DNA of 64,000 nt from Sphaerisporangium cinnabarinum (GCA_003052455.1 QAPD01000022.1:1-64000), one strand, 5' to 3'; positions 8,749 to 18,098 are shown, counted from the stretch's first letter. The notes: generated from the sequence alone by a model not told the origin. Translations and numbers: made by a program.

Positions 8749-10260
8749 ATGAGCCTTGCCCCGGCCAGGACGGTCGACGTCCACCGCCACCTGTCCCCTG
8801 CTGCCGCCGCCCGGCTCCTCGGCCGGTGGCACGCGGGCGGCCCCGCCTACACCGCCCTCGCCGACGCGCTGCGGGCCGCCGTCCTGGCCGGAACCCTCGC
8901 GCCGCACACGCGCCTGCCGTCGGAGCGCGACCTCGCGGCGGCCCTCGGTGTCTCGCGCACCACCACCGCCGCCGCGTACGGGCGGCTGCGCGAGCTCGGG
9001 TTCGCGCGCTCGCGCACGGGCTCCGGGACCGTCGTCGCGCTCCCCCGGCCGGGCGCGCGTCGGCCCGCCGACCGCGCGGCCGGCGGGGACGCCCCGCCCG
9101 GGCCAGCGCCACGCACCGCGCCGATCGACCTCGCCGACCTGTCGCAGGCCACCTCCGCGGCCCCGAGCGGGCTGCACGCCGCCTACTCGCGCGCGCTGGA
9201 GCGGCTCCCCGAGTACCTGTCCGGCGGCGGCTACGAGCCGTACGGCCTCGGCGTGCTGCGCGAGGCCCTCGCCGACCACCACACGCGCCGCGGCACGCCC
9301 ACCACGCCCGACGAGGTGCTCGTCACCACGGGCGCCCAGCACGCCATCACCACGCTCGCCGACACCCTCCTCGGGGCGGGAGACCGCGCCGTCGTGCAGT
9401 CGCCCACGTACTACCACGCGATGGAGTCGCTGCGACGGGCGGGCGCGCGGCTGGTGCCCGTCCCCGTGGGCCGGGGCGACCGCGGGGCGCGAGGCGGCCG
9501 CGACCACGACGCGCCGGGCTTCGACGTCGACCTGTTCGACTCGACGCTGCGCCAGGTCGCACCGCGCCTCGTCTACCTCGTGCCGGACTTCCACAACCCG
9601 ACCGCCTACACCCTCACGCCCGAGGAGCGGGCGGGCGTGCGCGACGCCGCGGCGCGGCACCGGGTGACCGTGGTCGGCGACGAGACGCTCACCGACCTCG
9701 ACCTCGACGGCGACCCGGACGCCACCGGACCCGTCGTGGAGCCGCTCGCGGGCGACGGCACCTCGCCGTACGTCGTCACGGTCGGGTCGGCGTCGAAGTC
9801 GTTCTGGGGCGGGCTGCGGGTCGGCTGGGTGCGCGCCCACCCGGACCTCGTCGCACGCCTCGCGCGCACGCGCCAGTCCGCCGACATCGCCACCGCGGTG
9901 CTGGAGCAGCTCACCGTCGTCGAGCTGCTCGACGACGCGGCCGCCGTGCTCGCCGAACGCCGTCGGACGCTCCGCGCGCAGCGCGACCTGCTGTGCGGCC
10001 TGCTCGCCCGGGCGCTGCCGCAGTGGCGCGTGGACGTGCCCGAGGGCGGGCTCTCGCTGTGGGTGGACCTGGGGGCACCGGTCGCGCAGGCGCTCGCCGC
10101 CGCCGCGGCGGCCGAGGGGGTGCTCGTCAACGCCGGTCCGACCTTCACGCCCGACGGCAGCGCGGCCGACCGGCTGCGGCTGACCTTCTCCCGACCGCCC
10201 GAGCAGCTGGAGCACGCCGTGGCACGGCTCTCCGCGGCGTGGGCCCGCGTCGCGGCCTGA
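8749..10260 (+). CDS. MocR-type regulator (GntR winged helix fused to aminotransferase fold), YczR-like
   Basis: This 503-residue protein has an N-terminal GntR-type winged helix (about residues 35-100: YTALADALRAAVLAGTLAPH, LPSERDLAAALGVSRTTTAA, RLRELGFARSRTGSGTVV) joined by a linker to a fold-type I PLP-dependent aminotransferase domain. The PLP lysine is Lys350 in VGSASKSFWGGLRVGWVR. FHNPTAYTLTPEERAGV and GDETLTDLDLD supply other cofactor contacts. MocR regulators sense PLP or amino acids and control adjacent genes. The divergent YczE neighbour makes YczR the best subtype. The ATG has no Shine-Dalgarno and GAGAGT lies six bases upstream, a poor -10 match. Confidence 0.85.
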   Translation: MSLAPARTVDVHRHLSPAAAARLLGRWHAGGPAYTALADALRAAVLAGTLAPHTRLPSERDLAAALGVSRTTTAAAYGRLRELGFARSRTGSGTVVALPRPGARRPADRAAGGDAPPGPAPRTAPIDLADLSQATSAAPSGLHAAYSRALERLPEYLSGGGYEPYGLGVLREALADHHTRRGTPTTPDEVLVTTGAQHAITTLADTLLGAGDRAVVQSPTYYHAMESLRRAGARLVPVPVGRGDRGARGGRDHDAPGFDVDLFDSTLRQVAPRLVYLVPDFHNPTAYTLTPEERAGVRDAAARHRVTVVGDETLTDLDLDGDPDATGPVVEPLAGDGTSPYVVTVGSASKSFWGGLRVGWVRAHPDLVARLARTRQSADIATAVLEQLTVVELLDDAAAVLAERRRTLRAQRDLLCGLLARALPQWRVDVPEGGLSLWVDLGAPVAQALAAAAAAEGVLVNAGPTFTPDGSAADRLRLTFSRPPEQLEHAVARLSAAWARVAA

Positions 10261-10299
10261 CGGGCTCCGCGCGTCCGGGTCGGGCGGCCGGCGACCCGG

Positions 10300-10509
10300 T
10301 CAGGGGACGCGCAGCTCCACCGTCGCGGTCGCCTGGCTCCCGTCGTGCAGGAGCCGTGCGGCGGCGGCCCCCTCCGCGGCGAGGCTCCGCCACGTCTCGC
10401 CGAGCCACTGCTCGGCGTCGTACTGCGTGGTGAAGACGGGGCTCACCGGAGCCGCGAGGGCGCGCCCCTCGGCGTCGTCGAGCTCCCAGACCCACTGCGG
10501 CCGGATCAT
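10300..10509 (-). CDS. Small conserved protein of unknown function (69 aa)
   Basis: The product is a 69-residue soluble protein. It starts MIRPQWVWELDDAEGRALAA and contains FTTQYDAEQWLGETWRSLAAEGA before a beta-rich end, ATATVELRVP. Its ATG overlaps the pyrD stop by four bases (ATGA), so it is translationally coupled to pyrD as the last gene of a leftward operon. I do not recognise a characterised family. The pattern of spaced Trp residues with an alpha-helix in the middle suggests a small folded domain. It is probably a real gene because of the coupling and the codon use. Confidence 0.65.
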   Translation of the reverse strand: MIRPQWVWELDDAEGRALAAPVSPVFTTQYDAEQWLGETWRSLAAEGAAAARLLHDGSQATATVELRVP

Positions 10510-11618
10510 CGTGCCTCCTTCGCGTCGGCGCCCCGCACGTGCGCGCCCGGCTCCGGGTACCGCGCGAGCGAGCGGTTGATCCGCGCCGCCCACAACGGGC
10601 CCTGGTAGAGGAACCCGGTGTACCCCTGCACGAGGTCCGCGCCCGCGTGCAGGTAGTCGCGCGCGTCGTGCGCGGTGGTGATCCCCCCGACGCCGATGAT
10701 CGCGCGCTGCGGCCCCAGCCGCTCGCGCAGGCGCGCGACGACGGCCAGGCCGCGCGCGCGGACGGGCGGACCCGAGAGGCCGCCGGGGCCGCGGTCGTGC
10801 CCGATCGTCGTGTTCACGGCGACGACGCCGTCGAGGTCGAGCTCGTCCACGAGGTCGGCGACGGCGTCGACGTCCTCGTCCGCGAGGTCCGGGGCGATCT
10901 TCACGAGCAGCGGCACCCGGTCGACGCCCGCGTCCGCGGTGGCCGCATCGGCCGCCTCGCGCACCGCCACGAGGATCGGCCGCAGCGACTCGACCTCCTG
11001 GAGGTCGCGCAGGCCCGGGGTGTTCGGGGACGATACGTTCACCACGAGGTAGTCCGCGTACGGCGCGAGCAGGCCCGCGCTCGTCGCGTAGTCCGCGGCC
11101 GCCTCCTCGGCGGGCGTGACCTTCGTCTTGCCGATGTTCGCCCCCACGAGCACGGCCCGCCCGCCCCGCGTCGAGCGCAGGGCCGCGAGCCGGCGCGCGG
11201 CCGCCTCGGCGCCCTCGTTGTTGAACCCCATGCGGTTGCGCACGCCCTGGACGTCGAGCTCGCGCCACAGGCGCGGCCGCTCGTTGCCGGGCTGGGGGCG
11301 CGCGGTCACGGTGCCGATCTCGACGAACGCGAAGCCGAGCATCGTCAGCCCGCGCACCGCCCGGGCGTCCTTGTCGAAGCCGCCCGCGAGCCCGAACGGC
11401 GCCGGGAAGACCTTGCCGAGCACCTCGACGCTCCCCCGGCCCCCCGCCGCGCGGCCCAGGTAGGGCGCGAGCGCACCCTGGACGACGTCGCGCAGGACGG
11501 GGACGCGTCCGGCGAACCCGATGAGGTCGAACGCCACGTGGTGGGCCCGCTCGGGGTCCATCCGGCGGAACACGGTGTCGAAGAGGAGTCCGTAGAGGAG
11601 CGGGCGGCGGCGGGTCAT
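10506..11618 (-). CDS. pyrD: Dihydroorotate dehydrogenase (quinone), class 2
   Basis: PyrD oxidises dihydroorotate to orotate in pyrimidine synthesis, passing electrons from FMN to quinone at the membrane. The 370-residue length and the N-terminal helix MTRRRPLLYGLLFDTVFRRM mark the membrane-associated class 2 enzyme. Conserved blocks are APFGLAGGFDKDARAVRG, VEIGTVTARPQPGN, RNRMGFNNEGAEA, VNVSSPNTPGLRDLQ (active-site Ser region), VKIAPDL and GVGGITTAHDARDYLHAGADLVQ. The start overlaps the stop of the upstream membrane-protein gene (ATGA), and the stop overlaps the downstream 69-aa gene in the same way, so the three genes are coupled. Confidence 0.95.
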   Translation of the reverse strand: MTRRRPLLYGLLFDTVFRRMDPERAHHVAFDLIGFAGRVPVLRDVVQGALAPYLGRAAGGRGSVEVLGKVFPAPFGLAGGFDKDARAVRGLTMLGFAFVEIGTVTARPQPGNERPRLWRELDVQGVRNRMGFNNEGAEAAARRLAALRSTRGGRAVLVGANIGKTKVTPAEEAAADYATSAGLLAPYADYLVVNVSSPNTPGLRDLQEVESLRPILVAVREAADAATADAGVDRVPLLVKIAPDLADEDVDAVADLVDELDLDGVVAVNTTIGHDRGPGGLSGPPVRARGLAVVARLRERLGPQRAIIGVGGITTAHDARDYLHAGADLVQGYTGFLYQGPLWAARINRSLARYPEPGAHVRGADAKEAR

Positions 11619-12154
11619 GCGGCGTCCTCCGGGGCGTCGGTGACAGGGGTGCGGGTGGTGGGGTGCGGGGTCGCCCCGCCGAGACCGGCGGGCCGGGTGC
11701 GCCAGAGCCACCAGAGCCCGACGAACGGCAGCACGAGCGGGACGTACCCGTAGCCCTGACCGAAGCCCGACCAGACGGTCGCGCGCGGGAAGGCCTCCGG
11801 GTCGGCGAGCGAGAACGCACCCACGGTCAGGACGCCGACGAGCTCGACGCCCACGGCGAGCCACGCGACGCGACGCGCGACCCGGCCGCCGCGCGCGAGG
11901 GCGATCGTCGCGACGACGTAGACCGCCGCCGCGAGCGCCGACAGCGCGTAGGCGAGCGGCGCCTCGTGCCAGTCGCGCAGGAGCTGGACCCCGGCACGGG
12001 CCGTCGCGGCGAGCGCGAAGATCCCGTAGACAGCGACGAGCACCCGGCCGAAGCCGGCGTTGGTGCGGCGCCGTCCCGACGGCGCGGCCGGGCGCCCGCT
12101 CCCTGCGGGCGTCGCCGACGGGTCCGACCCGTCGGGGGCGGCAGGTGCGCTCAT
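11615..12154 (-). CDS. Actinobacterial integral membrane protein of unknown function
   Basis: This 179-residue protein has a polar N-terminal 35 residues, then about four hydrophobic segments: VLVAVYGIFALAATARAGVQ, YALSALAAAVYVVATIALA, VAWLAVGVELVGVLTVGAF and YVPLVLPFVGLWWLW. It is followed by a basic tail. GGAGG is well placed before the ATG at 12154. It lies 16 bp after another small membrane-protein gene and overlaps pyrD. The residues SLADPEAFPRATVWSGFGQGYGY between helices look conserved-type, but I cannot name a family with a known function. Confidence 0.7.
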   Translation of the reverse strand: MSAPAAPDGSDPSATPAGSGRPAAPSGRRRTNAGFGRVLVAVYGIFALAATARAGVQLLRDWHEAPLAYALSALAAAVYVVATIALARGGRVARRVAWLAVGVELVGVLTVGAFSLADPEAFPRATVWSGFGQGYGYVPLVLPFVGLWWLWRTRPAGLGGATPHPTTRTPVTDAPEDAA

Positions 12155-12170
12155 GGCGAGGACCTCCAGG

Positions 12171-12527
12171 TCAGGCGTTCCAGATCTGCCACAGACGCCA
12201 CTCGAGGAACGCGACCGTGAGCGCGGCGACCGCGAGCACGACGGAGCTCCAGCGCGAGCGCTCCGCGAAGGCCCACAGCGCGGCGACGGGCAGGATGACG
12301 AGTGCGGTCACGAGATAGCCCCACAGCAGGACCGGGTCGCTGGGCGCCGTCCCCGTCGCGCCGAGCACACCGAGCACGACCGCCTGCACGAGGATCAGCC
12401 CCTCGATCACCGCGGCGCCCCAGAGCTGGCGGAGGATCACCGCGCGGTCGCGTGCGACGAACACGACCGCCCAGGCGGCGAGCGCGACGCACGCCGCGAC
12501 CACGAGGAGCAGGAGGGGGAGGACCAC
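12171..12527 (-). CDS. Small four-helix membrane protein of unknown function
   Basis: This 118-residue protein is almost entirely hydrophobic: VVLPLLLLVVAACVALAAWA, LWGAAVIEGLILVQAVVLGVL, LLWGYLVTALVILPVAALWAF and WSSVVLAVAALTVAFLEW. The GTG start at 12527 lies seven bases after TACGCT on the minus strand, which makes it the likely leaderless first gene of the leftward run ending in pyrD and the 69-aa gene. It is divergent from pepA, with the two starts 89 bp apart. I do not recognise a characterised family. Confidence 0.7.
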   Translation of the reverse strand: MVLPLLLLVVAACVALAAWAVVFVARDRAVILRQLWGAAVIEGLILVQAVVLGVLGATGTAPSDPVLLWGYLVTALVILPVAALWAFAERSRWSSVVLAVAALTVAFLEWRLWQIWNA

Positions 12528-12616
12528 GCCGCCGAGCGTACCGGGGGCGGTGGGCGGCGCGGGAATCGTCCACAGCCCCGGCGGACCCGGCGTGCGGCCG
12601 GGGATAGCATCGCGGG

Positions 12617-14122
12617 GTGGCTGAACTGACCGTCTCCAGCAAGAATCCCGCCGGTGCCAAGGTCGACGCGCTCGTCGTCGGCACCCACACGACGTCCGAC
12701 GGCGTCGCGATCGTCGGGGGCGACCTGCCCCGCCCGGTGGTCGCCGCCCTCGAGGACCTCGCACCCGCGCTCGGTATCACGGGCGCCGCCGACGAGGTCC
12801 GCAAGGTCCCCGCCGGTCCCGACCTCAAGGCGGGCGTGCTCGTGCTCGTGGGCCTCGGCGCCCGTCGCGCCGACGGCACGTTCGGCGCCGAGGCGCTGCG
12901 TCGTGCCGCGGGGGCCGCGCTGCGCGCGCTCGCCGGCACCACGTCGGTCGCCGTCGCGCTGCCCGTCGAGGACGACGCCCAGCTCGCCGCCGTGGCCGAG
13001 GGCGCGCTCCTGGGCACGTACACGTTCGCGCGCTACCGCACGGGCGAGGCCGCGACGTCGGCCGGGAGCCGTCCGCCCGCGACCGTCGAGATCCTCGCGG
13101 CGAACGCGCGCAGCGCCGCGGCGAAGGCCGCCGTCGAGCGCGCGACCGTCGTCGCCGCCGCGGTCAACGCGACGCGCGACCTCGTCAACGCGGCGCCCAA
13201 CGACCTGTACCCGGCCGCGTTCGCCGACGTCGCGAAGCAGGCCGTCAAGGAGTCCGGCGCGAAGGGCCTCAAGGTCACGGTGCTCGACGACAAGGCGCTC
13301 GCCGCGGGCGGGTACGGCGGCCTGGTCGGCGTCGGTCAGGGCTCGGCGCGCGGGCCGCGTCTGGTCAAGGTCGCCTACACGCCGTCGCGTCCCGCGGCGA
13401 AGGTCGCGCTCGTCGGCAAGGGCATCACGTTCGACTCGGGCGGCATCTCCATCAAGCCCGCGAAGGGCATGGAGGCGATGAAGTCCGACATGGCCGGTGC
13501 CGCCGCGGTGCTCCAGACCGTCGTCGCGGCCGCGCGCCTGGGCCTGCCCGTGGCGGTCACCGGCTGGCTGTGCCTCGCGGAGAACATGCCGTCCGGCACC
13601 GCGCAGCGCCCGTCCGACGTCATCACGATCCGTGGCGGCAAGACGGTCGAGGTGCTCAACACCGACGCCGAGGGCCGCCTCGTCATGGCCGACGGCCTCG
13701 TCGCCGCGGTCGAGGAGAAGCCCGACGTCGTGCTCGACGTCGCGACGCTCACCGGCGCCCAGATGGTCGCGCTCGGCAACCGCGTCTCCGCGGTCATGGG
13801 CGCGGACGACGTGCGCGCGGAGGTCGTCGCGGCGGCCGAGGCCGCGGGCGAGCAGTTCTGGCCGATGCCGCTGCCCGAGGAGCTGGGCGCGTCGCTGAAG
13901 TCGAAGGTCGCGGACCTCGCCAACATCGGCGACCGGTTCGGCGGGATGCTCGTCGCCGGGCTGTTCCTCCAGGAGTTCGTCGGCGAGACGCCGTGGGCCC
14001 ACCTCGACATCGCCGGCCCGGCGTTCAACGAGGGCTCCGCGCACGGGTACACGCCGGTCGGCGGCACGGGTGTCGCCGTCCGCACCCTGCTCGGCCTGGT
14101 CGAGGGCCGCGCCCGCCGCTGA
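12617..14122 (+). CDS. pepA: Leucyl aminopeptidase, M17 family
   Basis: This 501-residue cytosolic aminopeptidase with two metal ions removes N-terminal residues from peptides. The M17 signature NTDAEGRL is at residues 348-355. The metal and catalytic Lys block VGKGITFDSGGISIKPAKGM and the following MKSDMAGAAAVL are intact. The C-terminal PWAHLDIAGPAFNEG segment is also typical. The N-terminal macro-like domain fills about the first 170 residues. TAGCAT (12605-12610) lies six bases before the GTG start. The equivalent M. tuberculosis gene (pepB, Rv2213, from memory) also lies near dlaT, lipB and lipA. Confidence 0.95.
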   Translation: MAELTVSSKNPAGAKVDALVVGTHTTSDGVAIVGGDLPRPVVAALEDLAPALGITGAADEVRKVPAGPDLKAGVLVLVGLGARRADGTFGAEALRRAAGAALRALAGTTSVAVALPVEDDAQLAAVAEGALLGTYTFARYRTGEAATSAGSRPPATVEILAANARSAAAKAAVERATVVAAAVNATRDLVNAAPNDLYPAAFADVAKQAVKESGAKGLKVTVLDDKALAAGGYGGLVGVGQGSARGPRLVKVAYTPSRPAAKVALVGKGITFDSGGISIKPAKGMEAMKSDMAGAAAVLQTVVAAARLGLPVAVTGWLCLAENMPSGTAQRPSDVITIRGGKTVEVLNTDAEGRLVMADGLVAAVEEKPDVVLDVATLTGAQMVALGNRVSAVMGADDVRAEVVAAAEAAGEQFWPMPLPEELGASLKSKVADLANIGDRFGGMLVAGLFLQEFVGETPWAHLDIAGPAFNEGSAHGYTPVGGTGVAVRTLLGLVEGRARR

Positions 14123-14129
14123 CCCCTCT

Positions 14130-14189
14130 GCCGAGCAGGTGGTCCTGGTGCCTCCGGGCGACCTGACGGACCACGACCGCCTGCTCGGC
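14130..14189. terminator. Long hairpin between convergent genes
   Basis: Twenty-base arms at 14130-14149 and 14170-14189 pair at 18 of 20 positions, starting with GCCGAGCAGG and ending with CCTGCTCGGC. The 20-base loop is GC-rich. It lies between the pepA stop and the stop of the convergent 120-aa gene, so it probably ends both transcripts. Confidence 0.7.
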
Positions 14190-14208
14190 CCGGCGCGGCG
14201 CCGCCCGG

Positions 14209-14571
14209 TCAGGAGCTCCGGCGCTGCCGCTGGCGCGAGTTCCAGTCCCGCATGCGCTGCGGGTACCCGGTGAAGCGCACGTTGTAGACCGGGACGCCCA
14301 GGGAGCCGGCGACGTCGAACGCCGTGCGCTCGTCCGGGACACGTCGACGCGTCCACTCCCCCGTCGTCGCGATGAGCAGGAGCGTCGCGCCCGTGTCCGG
14401 CGTGGGCGGCTCGACGTAGGCCTCGACACCGACGCGCGTGCGCACGAACTCCTGCAGGTGCGCGAGCGTCGCGCGGCGGGCGTCCGACGGCGCGGCCGCG
14501 CCACCCGCCGACGACGAGGTCGTCGCGGGACGGCGGGAGAACAGGCTGGACAGCTTGGGCAGCCGGGGCAC
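14209..14571 (-). CDS. Conserved hypothetical protein (120 aa)
   Basis: The product begins VPRLPKLSSLFSRRPATTSS and has an Ala/Ser-rich linker. A compact domain with a helix (LAHLQEFVRTRVGVEAYVE), a strand pair (ATLLLIATTGEWTRRRV) and VPVYNVRFTGYPQRMRDW follows. The GTG start at 14571 is set by TACCCT on the minus strand six bases upstream; a longer frame to an ATG at 14601 would run through this promoter. Similar short proteins occur beside pepA or lpd in actinobacteria in my recollection. No function is known. Confidence 0.65.
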   Translation of the reverse strand: MPRLPKLSSLFSRRPATTSSSAGGAAAPSDARRATLAHLQEFVRTRVGVEAYVEPPTPDTGATLLLIATTGEWTRRRVPDERTAFDVAGSLGVPVYNVRFTGYPQRMRDWNSRQRQRRSS

Positions 14572-14786
14572 AGCGGCAGGGTACAGCGTGACCCTGGTCA
14601 TACGGTGGGCGCGCTGTCTCCATCGTCACAGCCGCACGGCCCGGGTTTCGATTGGGGAGCCCGTCCCCGAGGTGCCAAGATGGCTCCCGGAGAACGTTCA
14701 CGCACCGTGGGTCAGCGGTTCCCGTCCGGCCCGCCGTCGTGCCGTGGACGCCCGCTCTCGCTCTCCCCTCGCTGAAGGAGTCGCAC

Positions 14787-16169
14787 GTGGCCGAACCCGG
14801 CACACCATTCGACGTCGTCGTCCTGGGCGGAGGCAGCGCCGGCTACGCCACCGCGCTGCGTGCCGCCCAGCTCGGTCTCGACGTCGCGCTCGTCGAGTCG
14901 GGCCGGCTCGGCGGCACCTGCCTGCACAACGGGTGCATCCCGACGAAGGCGCTGCTCCACGCGGCCGAGCTCGCCGACGGCGCCCGCGAGGGCGCGAAGT
15001 TCGGCGTGCGCAGCACGCTCGAGGGCATCGACATGGCAGGGGTCAACGCGTACAAGGACGGCGTCGTCGCCGGCCTGTACAAGGGCCTGCAGGGACTCGT
15101 CTCCTCGCGCGGCATCACGTTCGTCGAGGGCCACGGGCGCCTCGTGTCGCAGGACACCGTCGAGGTCGACGGCACCCGCTACACCGGGCGCCACGTCGTG
15201 CTCGCCACCGGCTCGTACGCGCGGTCGCTGCCCGGTCTCGAGATCGGGGGCCGGGTCGTCACGTCCGACCAGGCGCTGCGGCTCGACCGCGTGCCGAAGT
15301 CGGTCGTCGTGCTCGGCGGCGGTGTCATCGGCGTCGAGTTCGCGAGCGTGTGGAGGTCGTTCGGTGCCGACGTCCAGATCGTCGAGGCGCTGCCCCACCT
15401 CGTGCCGAACGAGGACGTGGCGCTGTCGAAGGCGCTCGAGCGCGCGTTCCGCAAGCGGGGCATCGCGTTCTCGCTCGGCGACCGGTTCGCCGGCGTCAAG
15501 GAGACCGACTCCGGGGTCACCGTCACGCTCGAGTCCGGCAAGACGTTCGAGGCCGAGCTGCTGCTCGTCGCCGTCGGGCGCGGCCCGCGCACCGCGGACC
15601 TCGGGTTCGAGGAGCAGGGCCTCACGCTCGACCGCGGCTTCGTGATCGTGGACGAGCGCCTGCACACGGGCGTCGGCAACATCTGGGCCGCGGGCGACAT
15701 CGTCCCCGGCCTCCAGCTCGCCCACCGCGGCTTTGCGCAGGGCATCTTCCTCGCGGAGCAGATCGCGGGCCTCGACCCGACGCCGATCGTCGAGTCGTCG
15801 ATCCCGCGCGTCACGTACTGCGAGCCCGAGGTCGCCTCGGTCGGCGTCACCGAGGCCGACGCCGTGGAGACGTGGGGGGCCGACCAGGTCGAGTCCCTCG
15901 AGTACAACCTCGCCGGCAACGGCAAGAGCAAGATCCTCGGGACGAGCGGCTTCGTCAAGCTCGTGCGCCGCAAGGACGGTCCCGTCGTCGGCGTGCACAT
16001 GATCGGTGCCCGCGTCGGCGAGCTCGTCGGCGAGGGCCAGCTCATCGTGGGCTGGGAGGCGTACCCCGAGGACGTCGCCGCCCTGGTCCACGCCCACCCC
16101 ACCCAGAACGAGGCACTCGGAGAGGCGCACCTGGCCCTGGCCGGCAAGCCTCTGCACGCCCACAACTGA
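14787..16169 (+). CDS. lpd: Dihydrolipoyl dehydrogenase (E3)
   Basis: This 460-residue FAD enzyme reoxidises the dihydrolipoyl arm of 2-oxoacid dehydrogenase E2 subunits, reducing NAD+. The FAD-binding motif VVVLGGGSAGYATALRAAQ is at the N-terminus. The redox-active disulphide lies in GGTCLHNGCIPTKALLHAAE, the NAD-binding Rossmann motif is VVVLGGGVIGVEFASVW, and the C-terminal His-Glu pair is in HAHPTQNEALGEA. GAAGGAG is six bases before the GTG at 14787, which fixes the start. The E2 gene follows 30 bp later, so the two form an operon. No E1 gene is present here. Confidence 0.95.
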   Translation: MAEPGTPFDVVVLGGGSAGYATALRAAQLGLDVALVESGRLGGTCLHNGCIPTKALLHAAELADGAREGAKFGVRSTLEGIDMAGVNAYKDGVVAGLYKGLQGLVSSRGITFVEGHGRLVSQDTVEVDGTRYTGRHVVLATGSYARSLPGLEIGGRVVTSDQALRLDRVPKSVVVLGGGVIGVEFASVWRSFGADVQIVEALPHLVPNEDVALSKALERAFRKRGIAFSLGDRFAGVKETDSGVTVTLESGKTFEAELLLVAVGRGPRTADLGFEEQGLTLDRGFVIVDERLHTGVGNIWAAGDIVPGLQLAHRGFAQGIFLAEQIAGLDPTPIVESSIPRVTYCEPEVASVGVTEADAVETWGADQVESLEYNLAGNGKSKILGTSGFVKLVRRKDGPVVGVHMIGARVGELVGEGQLIVGWEAYPEDVAALVHAHPTQNEALGEAHLALAGKPLHAHN

Positions 16170-16199
16170 CCCCAACGATCGAAGGAGACCAGGCAGGTC

Positions 16200-18005
16200 A
16201 TGTCTGAGAACGTGCAGATGCCGGCCCTCGGCGAGTCCGTCACCGAAGGCACCGTCACCCGTTGGCTCAAGTCGGTCGGCGACACCGTCGCCGTCGACGA
16301 GCCGCTGCTCGAGGTCTCGACCGACAAGGTCGACACCGAGATCCCGTCGCCCGTCGCGGGCACGCTCGAGCAGATCCTCGTCCAGGAGGACGAGACCGTC
16401 GAGGTCGGCGCGAACCTCGCCGTGATCGGCGACGGCTCGGGCGGTGGCGGCTCCGCGCCGGCCCCCGCCGAGGCCGAGGCCGAGGCTCCGGCCCCGCAGG
16501 CCGAGCCGGAGCCCGAGCAGCCCGCCGCCCAGGAGGCGCCCGCCGCCCCGGCCGAGCAGCCCGCGCCCTCCGGCGACTCCGCCGGTGGCGGCGAGGAGAT
16601 CAAGCTCCCGGCGCTCGGCGAGTCCGTCACCGAGGGCACCGTCACGCGGTGGCTCAAGTCGGTCGGCGACACCGTCGAGGTCGACGAGCCGCTGCTCGAG
16701 GTCTCGACCGACAAGGTCGACACCGAGGTCCCGTCGCCCGTCGCGGGCACCGTCCAGCAGATCCTCGTCCAGGAGGACGAGACGGTCGAGGTCGGCGCCG
16801 TGCTCGCGATCGTCGGCTCCGGTGCCGCCCCGGCCGCGGCCCCCGCCGCTCCGGCCGAGCAGCCCGCGCAGGAGGCGCCGAAGCAGGAGGCGCCGAAGCA
16901 GGAGGAGGCGCCGACCGAGGCGCGCACCCCGGCGAGCGAGGCGGACGTCCCCGCGCAGGCCGCGCAGGAGGAGACGCCCGCCCCGTCGACGAGCGCCCCC
17001 GCCACCGAGAAGCCGGCCGCGCCGTCGGCTCCCGGTGCGACCCCGGCCCCGGCCGCCAAGGCCGGCGGCACCTACCTCACGCCGCTCGTGCGCAAGCTCG
17101 CCGCGGACAAGGGCGTCGACCTCTCGTCCCTCACGGGCACGGGCGTCGGCGGCCGCATCCGCAAGGAGGACGTGCTCGAGGCAGCCCGCAAGGCCGAGGA
17201 GGCCAAGGCGGCGCCTGCCGCTGCCGCCCCCGCCGCCCCCGCGGCCGGTGGCGCTCCGAAGAAGGCGTCGGTCCCGGCGGTCTCCCCGCTGCGCGGCACG
17301 ACCGAGAAGACGAGCCGCCTGCGCAAGCTCGTCGCGAGCCGCATGGTCGAGGCGCTGAACACGCAGGCCCAGCTCACGACGGCGGTCGAGGTCGACGTCA
17401 CGCGCGTCGCCGCCCTGCGCAACCGCGCCAAGGCGGACTTCAAGGCGCGCGAGGGTGCGAACCTCACGTTCCTGCCGTTCTTCACGCTCGCCGCGGTCGA
17501 GGCGCTCAAGGCCTACCCGAAGATCAACGCGACCTTCGCCGAGGACGAGATCACGTACCACGGCCAGGAGAACGTGGGCATCGCGGTCGACACCGAGCGC
17601 GGCCTCGTCGTCCCCGTCATCAAGGACGCGGGCGACCTCAACCTCGCCGGCATCGCGCGCAAGATCGCCGACCTCGGCGCGCGCACGCGGGCCAACAAGG
17701 TCGGCCCGGACGAGCTCGCGGGCGCGACGTTCACGATCACCAACACCGGCTCGGGCGGCGCCGTCTTCGACACGCCGATCGTCCCGGTGGGTCAGGTCGC
17801 GATCCTCGGCACGGGCACGATCACGAAGCGCCCCGTCGTCGTGACGGACGTGGACGGGAACGACACGATCGGCATCCGCTCGACGTGCTTCATCTTCCTG
17901 TCCTACGACCACCGCCTGGTCGACGGTGCGGACGCCGCGCGCTTCCTCACCACCATCAAGAACCGCATCGAGGAGGGCGCGTTCGAGGCCGAGGTCGGCC
18001 TCTGA
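16200..18005 (+). CDS. 2-oxoacid dehydrogenase E2 (dihydrolipoamide acyltransferase) with two lipoyl domains
   Basis: This 601-residue E2 has two lipoyl domains (about residues 3-78 and 132-207), each with the lipoylated lysine in VSTDKVDTE. Long Ala/Pro/Glu-rich hinges separate them. A peripheral subunit-binding domain follows ([20 protein letters not shown] through [12 protein letters not shown], about residues 285-325), then the catalytic domain ending with [14 protein letters not shown]. Actinobacteria use one such protein (AceF, DlaT or SucB in different species) as the pyruvate dehydrogenase E2, so that is the likely role despite frequent annotation as a succinyltransferase. It follows lpd directly, with AAGGAG before its ATG. 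Confidence 0.95.
   Translation: MSENVQMPALGESVTEGTVTRWLKSVGDTVAVDEPLLEVSTDKVDTEIPSPVAGTLEQILVQEDETVEVGANLAVIGDGSGGGGSAPAPAEAEAEAPAPQAEPEPEQPAAQEAPAAPAEQPAPSGDSAGGGEEIKLPALGESVTEGTVTRWLKSVGDTVEVDEPLLEVSTDKVDTEVPSPVAGTVQQILVQEDETVEVGAVLAIVGSGAAPAAAPAAPAEQPAQEAPKQEAPKQEEAPTEARTPASEADVPAQAAQEETPAPSTSAPATEKPAAPSAPGATPAPAAKAGGTYLTPLVRKLAADKGVDLSSLTGTGVGGRIRKEDVLEAARKAEEAKAAPAAAAPAAPAAGGAPKKASVPAVSPLRGTTEKTSRLRKLVASRMVEALNTQAQLTTAVEVDVTRVAALRNRAKADFKAREGANLTFLPFFTLAAVEALKAYPKINATFAEDEITYHGQENVGIAVDTERGLVVPVIKDAGDLNLAGIARKIADLGARTRANKVGPDELAGATFTITNTGSGGAVFDTPIVPVGQVAILGTGTITKRPVVVTDVDGNDTIGIRSTCFIFLSYDHRLVDGADAARFLTTIKNRIEEGAFEAEVGL
16206..16820 (+). repeat. Duplicated lipoyl-domain coding sequence
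   Basis: The two lipoyl-domain segments (about 16206-16433 and 16593-16820) are offset by 387 bp and nearly identical in DNA. One run of about 48 bases, covering the lysine motif and its approach, is unchanged including synonymous sites. Such identity at wobble positions suggests recent duplication or gene conversion. Confidence 0.8.
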
Positions 18006-18065
18006 CGGACCCGCTCCGCGGCACCCGCCGCGGACGGCGCCGGACTGCTCCGACGCCACGCTGAC

Positions 18066-18098
18066 GAGGGCCCCGACCGCACGCCGGTCGGGGCCCTC
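18066..18098 (+). terminator. Hairpin terminator after the E2 gene
   Basis: A perfect 14-bp stem (GAGGGCCCCGACCG at 18066-18079, complement at 18085-18098) encloses a five-base loop, 60 bp after the E2 stop and before the next rightward gene. Confidence 0.8.
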
